A DNA stretch of 9,804 nucleotides. Source: Bog-756 sp050014755. Its GTDB lineage: Bacteria > Actinomycetota > Acidimicrobiia > Acidimicrobiales > RAAP-2. Under the pieces are notes generated by a model. It was given only the letters and a program-made list of their open reading frames with translations, did no database searches and had not been told where the DNA came from. The position numbers were made by a program, and so were the translations under genes. The DNA lies in the NCBI GenBank assembly GCA_050014755.1, contig JBEKCS010000095.1:1-9804 (forward strand). Direction: 5' to 3'. Positions 5,965 to 9,804 of this stretch are shown here, in pieces; positions within the stretch are counted from its first letter, which is position 1, and every line of letters starts with the position of its first letter.

Positions 5965-7434
5965 CTAGAAGTCGATGCCCGAGAGCTCGGGGACGGCGCC
6001 CTCGGCCCGCGATCGTGCGTCCAGCCATCGTGCGCGGGCGCTTTCGCGCTCGGCCGTGGTGCCAACCGGGTCGACCACGGAACGTGGGATCCAGGCGTCG
6101 GCCACGTCGTCCTCGTTGGCCCACGTGCCCACGGCCATTCCGGCCAGAAATGCCGCCCCCAGGGTCGTGGCCTCGAGCACGGGGGAGACCTCGATCGGAC
6201 GTCCGCATGCGTCGGCGAGGGCCTGGGTGAACACATGGTTCGACGTCATCCCGCCGTCGACCCGGAGGAATCCGATGGGTAGGCCCGAATCGATCTCGGC
6301 CGCTTCCAGCAGGTCGGCGCCCCGGTGGGCTACTCCTTCCAGGACGGCCCGGACCAGCTCGGGCCGTCCGCTGCCCCGGGTGATCCCGGTGAACGTCCCT
6401 CGGGCTCCGAAGTCCCACACCGGCGTTCCCAGGCCGAGCAGGGCGGGGACGAACCACACGTCGCCGGTGTCGTCGCACTTCCCCGCGACCACCGCGGAAT
6501 CGGCGGCGTCGTCGATGATGCCCAGATCGTCGCGCAACCACTCCACGCAATTGCCGGCCGACAGCATGATGGCCTCGATGCCCCAGGTGATCGAACCGGC
6601 CCGGCGCCAGGCGATGATCGGGATGGTCCCCTGAGGCCCGCGCACGGCCTGAAGCGGCCTGGTCGTGCCCAGGCACTGGTCGAGCATGCCGCCGGTGCCG
6701 AAGGTGGCCTTGGCCAGGCCGGGATGCGTGCAGCTCTGGCCGATGAGGGACGCCTGCTGGTCCCCGGCCATGCCGGCGATGGGAGGTGCACCTGCCAGCG
6801 AGCGGGCCGTTCCCACCGCTCCGGATGAATCGACGATCTCGGGAAGGACCGCCTCGGGAATCCGCAGTGCGGCCAGCAAATGGGTGCTCCAGCCGCTCCC
6901 GTCGCCGTGCATGAGCCCGGTCACTGCGGCGTTGGATGCGTCGGTCACGTGGAGGTCGCCCTCGGACAGGATCCATGCCACCCAGGTGTCGATCGTCCCG
7001 AAGGCCAGCTCGCCCCGTTCGGACCGTGACCGGTCAGGGTCGGTAGCGTCGAGGATGGCGGCGAGCTTGGTGGCCGACGCATTGGGGGCGATCCGGATGC
7101 CGTCGGCCTGGAGTTCGAGGCAGGTACCCACCGTTCGGAGGTCCTGCCAGCCCAGCCCGGGGGCGACCGGCTTTCCGGTGGCACGCTCCCAGACCAGTGT
7201 GGAGGCCCGCTGGTTGGCGATCCCGACGGCGGCGACCGGCCCACCTGATGCGAGGCTCCGGCTGGCCACCTCCCGCACGGCGTCGGCAATGGCGTCGCCG
7301 TCGAACTCGACCAACCCGGGGAACGGGGTGTCCGGTAGGACGGGGACGTGATGGATGTGCTCCACCGAGGCGTCGGGACGAACCACTGCCCCCCGCACAC
7401 CTGAAGTCCCGACGTCGATGACGAGGATGCTCAT
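5965..7434 (-). CDS. FGGY-family kinase, glycerol-kinase-like with altered substrate pocket
   Basis: A 489-residue cytoplasmic kinase, close to the usual GlpK length, that should transfer phosphate from ATP to a small polyol. DVGTSGVRG (7-15) is the N-terminal phosphate-binding loop, IANQRAST (72-79) and GLGWQDLRT (93-101) line the substrate site, AGDQQASLIGQ (223-233) holds the catalytic Asp225, KATFGTGG (242-249) and LRVDGGMTSN (390-399) bind ATP. By recalled alignment with E. coli GlpK, the glycerol contacts Arg83, Trp103, Asp245 and Gln246 are kept (Arg76, Trp96, Asp225, Gln226), but Glu84, Tyr135 and Phe270 are Ala77, Asn118 and Met250. Glycerol is plausible from context, but another triol, ketose or polyol is possible. 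The ATG at 7434 overlaps the upstream stop in ATGA. The frame is open to 7644, but that extension lies inside the oxidase gene. Confidence 0.88.
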   Translation of the reverse strand: MSILVIDVGTSGVRGAVVRPDASVEHIHHVPVLPDTPFPGLVEFDGDAIADAVREVASRSLASGGPVAAVGIANQRASTLVWERATGKPVAPGLGWQDLRTVGTCLELQADGIRIAPNASATKLAAILDATDPDRSRSERGELAFGTIDTWVAWILSEGDLHVTDASNAAVTGLMHGDGSGWSTHLLAALRIPEAVLPEIVDSSGAVGTARSLAGAPPIAGMAGDQQASLIGQSCTHPGLAKATFGTGGMLDQCLGTTRPLQAVRGPQGTIPIIAWRRAGSITWGIEAIMLSAGNCVEWLRDDLGIIDDAADSAVVAGKCDDTGDVWFVPALLGLGTPVWDFGARGTFTGITRGSGRPELVRAVLEGVAHRGADLLEAAEIDSGLPIGFLRVDGGMTSNHVFTQALADACGRPIEVSPVLEATTLGAAFLAGMAVGTWANEDDVADAWIPRSVVDPVGTTAERESARARWLDARSRAEGAVPELSGIDF

Positions 7435-8954
7435 GGCCAAGGGTCCGGTCCGAAGCGATGGGCCAGGCCGAGCTTGCCGGGGTTGAGGATCCCGTTCGGG
7501 TCGAGCGCCGACTTCACCGAGGAGAGCACCTCGAACGCAGCCCCGAGCCCGTCGGCCAGGAAGCGGGCCCGATTCAGCCCGATGCCGTGGTGGTGGCTGA
7601 TGGCCCCGCCTGAGGCGATGGTCGTCCGGGTGACCTCGTCCCACGCCCGCCGGTAGTAGTCGCCGACCCAGGCGTCCCGTGCCACCGGATCCGCCTCACC
7701 GATCTCCTCGGGTGGCCGGCCGGCGAAGGTGAAGTAGAGACAGGCCCCGTCGGTGTAGGCGTGGCTCTGGTGCGATGACGCCACGAGGGTTCCTGGCACT
7801 CTGGCCAGCGCGTCGAGCACGGCACGGTAGAGGTCGGGCAGCGCTGCCCACCGCGCCGACACCTCGACCGTGTCGACCACGACGCCCGCTCGCCACAGCG
7901 GGGCGAGGGCGGACACGTCGTTGCGGTGGGTGAGCCAGCGATCGACGTGCCCGAGGTCGAGGGTCTCCGCTCCAGTGCACTCGTCGTCGACGACGCCGAG
8001 GTTGGCCCCGACGAGTGTCGGGTCGGCCTCGTCCAGCACGATCAGGACGTTCGTCCCGGGCTCGTCGAAGGACCGTCCCGACTCGGTCGTGTCGTAGAGG
8101 CGGAGGACTGCCGGAGTGGCACCACGTCGCAGGATCCGGCGGCAGGCGTCGAGCCCGTCGGCGAAGGTGGCGAACCCGAAGGCCCGCCGCCCCTCGCCGC
8201 CGGGGACGGGGTGGACCCGGAAACGACCTTCGGTGATCACGCCGAGGGTGCCCTCGCTGCCGACGAAGAGCTGGGTGAGATCGGGTCCGGTGGCCGAGCG
8301 AGGGCCGCGTCCGCCGGTGCGGACGACTCGGCCGTCGGCCAGCACGACCTCGAGGCCGATGACCATGTCCTCGATCTTTCCGTAGCGGTTGGAGTACTGG
8401 CCGGCCCCGCGGCAGGCGAGCCAGCCCCCGACGGTGGAGAGGTCCATCGACTGCGGCCAGTGGCCGAGCGTGAGTCCATGGCCATCCCGCAGGCCCGCTT
8501 CCACGTCGGGGCCGAACGTGCCGGCCCGAAGGTCGGCGACCAGCGACTCGTCGTCGACGTCGGCGATGCCGGCGAGCCCGCACAGGTCGAGTGCCACCCC
8601 GCCGAACAGGGGGATGGATGCGCCGCACACTCCGCTCCGACCGCCGGCCGGCGTGACCGGAATTCCGGCTGCGTCACACAGGGAGAGCACGGCGGACACC
8701 TGGGCTACGTCTGTCGGACGGGCGACCAGGGCGGGTCGCGACGGCACGGCTCCGGCGGCGGCCCAGCCGATGGCAAGTGGCCACCAGTCCCGTCCGGCCT
8801 CGGCCCGGTCGGCATCCAGCACCGAGATCTCGGCACAGGCGTCGGCCAGCCGTCGGACCAGGTCGGCATCGATATCGACCTGCACGCCGCCCAACCGGTC
8901 GACTACACGTTCGGGGGAGGCGTCGATGGGCGTGACGGGAGTGGGGCTGCTCAT
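7431..8954 (-). CDS. FAD-binding oxidase/synthase, alkyl-DHAP synthase (AGPS)-like
   Basis: A 507-residue FAD protein of the vanillyl-alcohol-oxidase type fold. PAGGRSGVCG (102-111) is the FAD pyrophosphate loop, GHWPQSMDLSTVGGW (164-178) and YGKIEDMV (191-198) follow, and GSEGTLGVITE (232-242) closes the FAD domain. The C-terminal cap has SHQSHAYTDGACLYF (394-408) and SHHHGIGLNRARFL (453-466), ending in LDPNGILNPGKL (484-495). The Tyr and triple-His motifs are those of alkyldihydroxyacetonephosphate synthase, which swaps the acyl group of acyl-DHAP for a fatty alcohol to form an ether lipid precursor. D-lactate or glycolate dehydrogenases share the FAD domain but typically lack this pair of motifs. 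It lies between glpD and the kinase with ATGA overlaps on both sides, which fits a glycerol-3-phosphate or DHAP-derived substrate. No membrane segment or Shine-Dalgarno is seen. The exact reaction is uncertain. Confidence 0.87.
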   Translation of the reverse strand: MSSPTPVTPIDASPERVVDRLGGVQVDIDADLVRRLADACAEISVLDADRAEAGRDWWPLAIGWAAAGAVPSRPALVARPTDVAQVSAVLSLCDAAGIPVTPAGGRSGVCGASIPLFGGVALDLCGLAGIADVDDESLVADLRAGTFGPDVEAGLRDGHGLTLGHWPQSMDLSTVGGWLACRGAGQYSNRYGKIEDMVIGLEVVLADGRVVRTGGRGPRSATGPDLTQLFVGSEGTLGVITEGRFRVHPVPGGEGRRAFGFATFADGLDACRRILRRGATPAVLRLYDTTESGRSFDEPGTNVLIVLDEADPTLVGANLGVVDDECTGAETLDLGHVDRWLTHRNDVSALAPLWRAGVVVDTVEVSARWAALPDLYRAVLDALARVPGTLVASSHQSHAYTDGACLYFTFAGRPPEEIGEADPVARDAWVGDYYRRAWDEVTRTTIASGGAISHHHGIGLNRARFLADGLGAAFEVLSSVKSALDPNGILNPGKLGLAHRFGPDPWP

Positions 8955-9804
8955 GCCCCCGCCGTCCCGGGAGCGCCGCCCGCACCTGCCGCCCCGGCCG
9001 GGGTGGCGACTGGAGCCGGAGCTTCCGACCCAGCACCCCCCGACGCGGCACCTCCCGGCTCGACACCCCCGGGGTCCAGTCCGGCCCGGGCCAGTTCGGC
9101 TCGCACGCGTCTGGCGTAGGTGTCGGCTTCGGCACGGATCCTCTCGGCGTCCCATCCGAGTTCGGGTCCGATCAGCTCGGCTACCTTCATCGCGGCCTCC
9201 GCGGCAGCTCGGGCATTCCGGTACGAGGACTGCGTACGGCGGTCGAGCACGTCCGACACCGACCTGGCCATCTCCCGCTGCACCGCGTACAACGCTTCGA
9301 CCGACAGGTAGGGGAGGCCGGCGACGAGCGGCTCGAGGAGATCGGGTCGACCTTCGGCCAGGGCCAGGACGGCGGATGCATCGGTTCCGAACCGACCGTT
9401 GAGGTGGGTCGCTCTGGTGGCGAGCGGATTGGCGGGGTCGGGTCGGACGTTCGCTCCCACCCCCCCGGCCTTCGGGGTCGCCCTCCGGCCCGGCGGCGTC
9501 CCGTGGAGGCGCAGGTTCTTTGTCCGACAGGTGAGCCCCCGGCGGCCGAGCGCCGATACGGCGACGTCCACGGTATCCTCGGCCATCTTGCGGTACGTGG
9601 TGAGCTTGCCCCCTGTGACGGTGATCAGGCCGCCGGGGGAGATTCCCACCGTGTGGCGCCGGGAGAGGTCGGCGGTGCGCTCGCTCGACGCACCCTTCTG
9701 CTCAGGGGCGAGAAGCGGTCGGAGCCCCGACCAGATGCCGGTGATGTCGGCTCGGGTCAGCTCCCGTGTCGTTATTGCATTGGCGGCACCGAGGATGTAG
9801 ACGA
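8951..9804 (-). CDS. glpD: Glycerol-3-phosphate dehydrogenase GlpD, C-terminal 283 residues (partial)
   Basis: FAD-dependent glycerol-3-phosphate dehydrogenase, which oxidises sn-glycerol-3-phosphate to DHAP and normally passes electrons to the respiratory chain at the membrane. The frame is open at the right edge, so about half of the protein, including the N-terminal FAD Rossmann motif, is missing. The visible part starts VYILGAANAITTRELTRAD, followed by ITGIWSGLRPLL, VTGGKLTTYRKMAEDTVD, and the helical C-terminal domain with EALYAVQREMARSVSDVLDRRT and ELGWDAERIRAEADTYARRV. The protein ends in about 40 residues of Gly, Ala and Pro (8954-9079), which GlpD proteins usually lack. The frame continues across an internal GTG at 9649 that is not the start. 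The stop overlaps the AGPS-like start in ATGA, so the three genes form one operon read right to left. Confidence 0.93.
   Translation of the reverse strand, partial: VYILGAANAITTRELTRADITGIWSGLRPLLAPEQKGASSERTADLSRRHTVGISPGGLITVTGGKLTTYRKMAEDTVDVAVSALGRRGLTCRTKNLRLHGTPPGRRATPKAGGVGANVRPDPANPLATRATHLNGRFGTDASAVLALAEGRPDLLEPLVAGLPYLSVEALYAVQREMARSVSDVLDRRTQSSYRNARAAAEAAMKVAELIGPELGWDAERIRAEADTYARRVRAELARAGLDPGGVEPGGAASGGAGSEAPAPVATPAGAAGAGGAPGTAGA

Noticed and set aside
5777..6976. Upstream extension of the moxR frame by 400 codons
   Set aside because: The extension is Arg/Gly-rich, lies within the kinase gene in another frame, and a good Shine-Dalgarno marks the start at 5776.
7926..9402. Two overlapping + strand open frames (397 and 337 codons) opposite the AGPS-like and glpD genes
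   Set aside because: Both are antisense shadows with biased composition. The minus-strand proteins carry clear FAD and GlpD motifs across the same bases.
1..9804. Defence system, CRISPR array, insertion sequence, phage gene, tRNA or rRNA
   Set aside because: No spaced repeats, transposase or nuclease motifs, terminal inverted repeats or RNA-gene features were seen. A MoxR ATPase occurs in some defence islands, but here it sits in the ordinary DUF58/transglutaminase trio.

Overview
The window is G+C-rich with strongly G/C-biased third codon positions, and its genes look actinobacterial: a MoxR / DUF58 / transglutaminase cassette and a GlpD / alkyl-DHAP-synthase-like / FGGY-kinase cassette. 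A high-GC actinobacterium is likely, possibly of the Acidimicrobiia, but no rRNA or marker gene fixes the taxonomy. No mobile element, tRNA, rRNA or CRISPR array was seen. Nearly all the sequence is coding.

Layout from left to right: (i) bases 1-93 are the last 30 codons of an unrecognised + strand gene. (ii) 224-1468 (+) is a ferredoxin/rubredoxin-reductase-type FAD flavoprotein. (iii) 1405-5776 (-) is a three-gene operon read right to left: MoxR AAA+ ATPase, then a DUF58 membrane protein, then a TgpA-like membrane transglutaminase. Its last gene converges on the reductase and overlaps its 3' end by 64 bp. (iv) 5777-5964 is the only sizeable intergenic region. It holds a probable promoter for the MoxR operon surrounded by a palindrome, an inverted repeat and a perfect tandem 12-mer. 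(v) 5965-9804 (-) is a second three-gene operon: glpD (cut by the right edge), an AGPS-like FAD oxidase/synthase, and a glycerol-kinase-like FGGY kinase.

How the genes may work together: in both minus-strand operons every internal junction is a 4-base stop/start overlap (ATGA or GTGA), so translation is probably coupled. The MoxR-DUF58-TgpA set is a widespread conserved trio, probably an ATPase plus membrane partners acting on envelope proteins, but its substrate is unknown. The second operon sits at the glycerol-3-phosphate / dihydroxyacetone-phosphate (DHAP) node: a kinase makes a phosphorylated triol or polyol, GlpD oxidises glycerol-3-phosphate to DHAP, and the AGPS-like enzyme could use an acyl-DHAP-type substrate to make an ether bond. 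The kinase has lost several residues that bind glycerol in E. coli GlpK, so its real substrate is open. That operon is the best candidate here for undescribed biochemistry. The operator-dense region before moxR is the best candidate for undescribed regulation.
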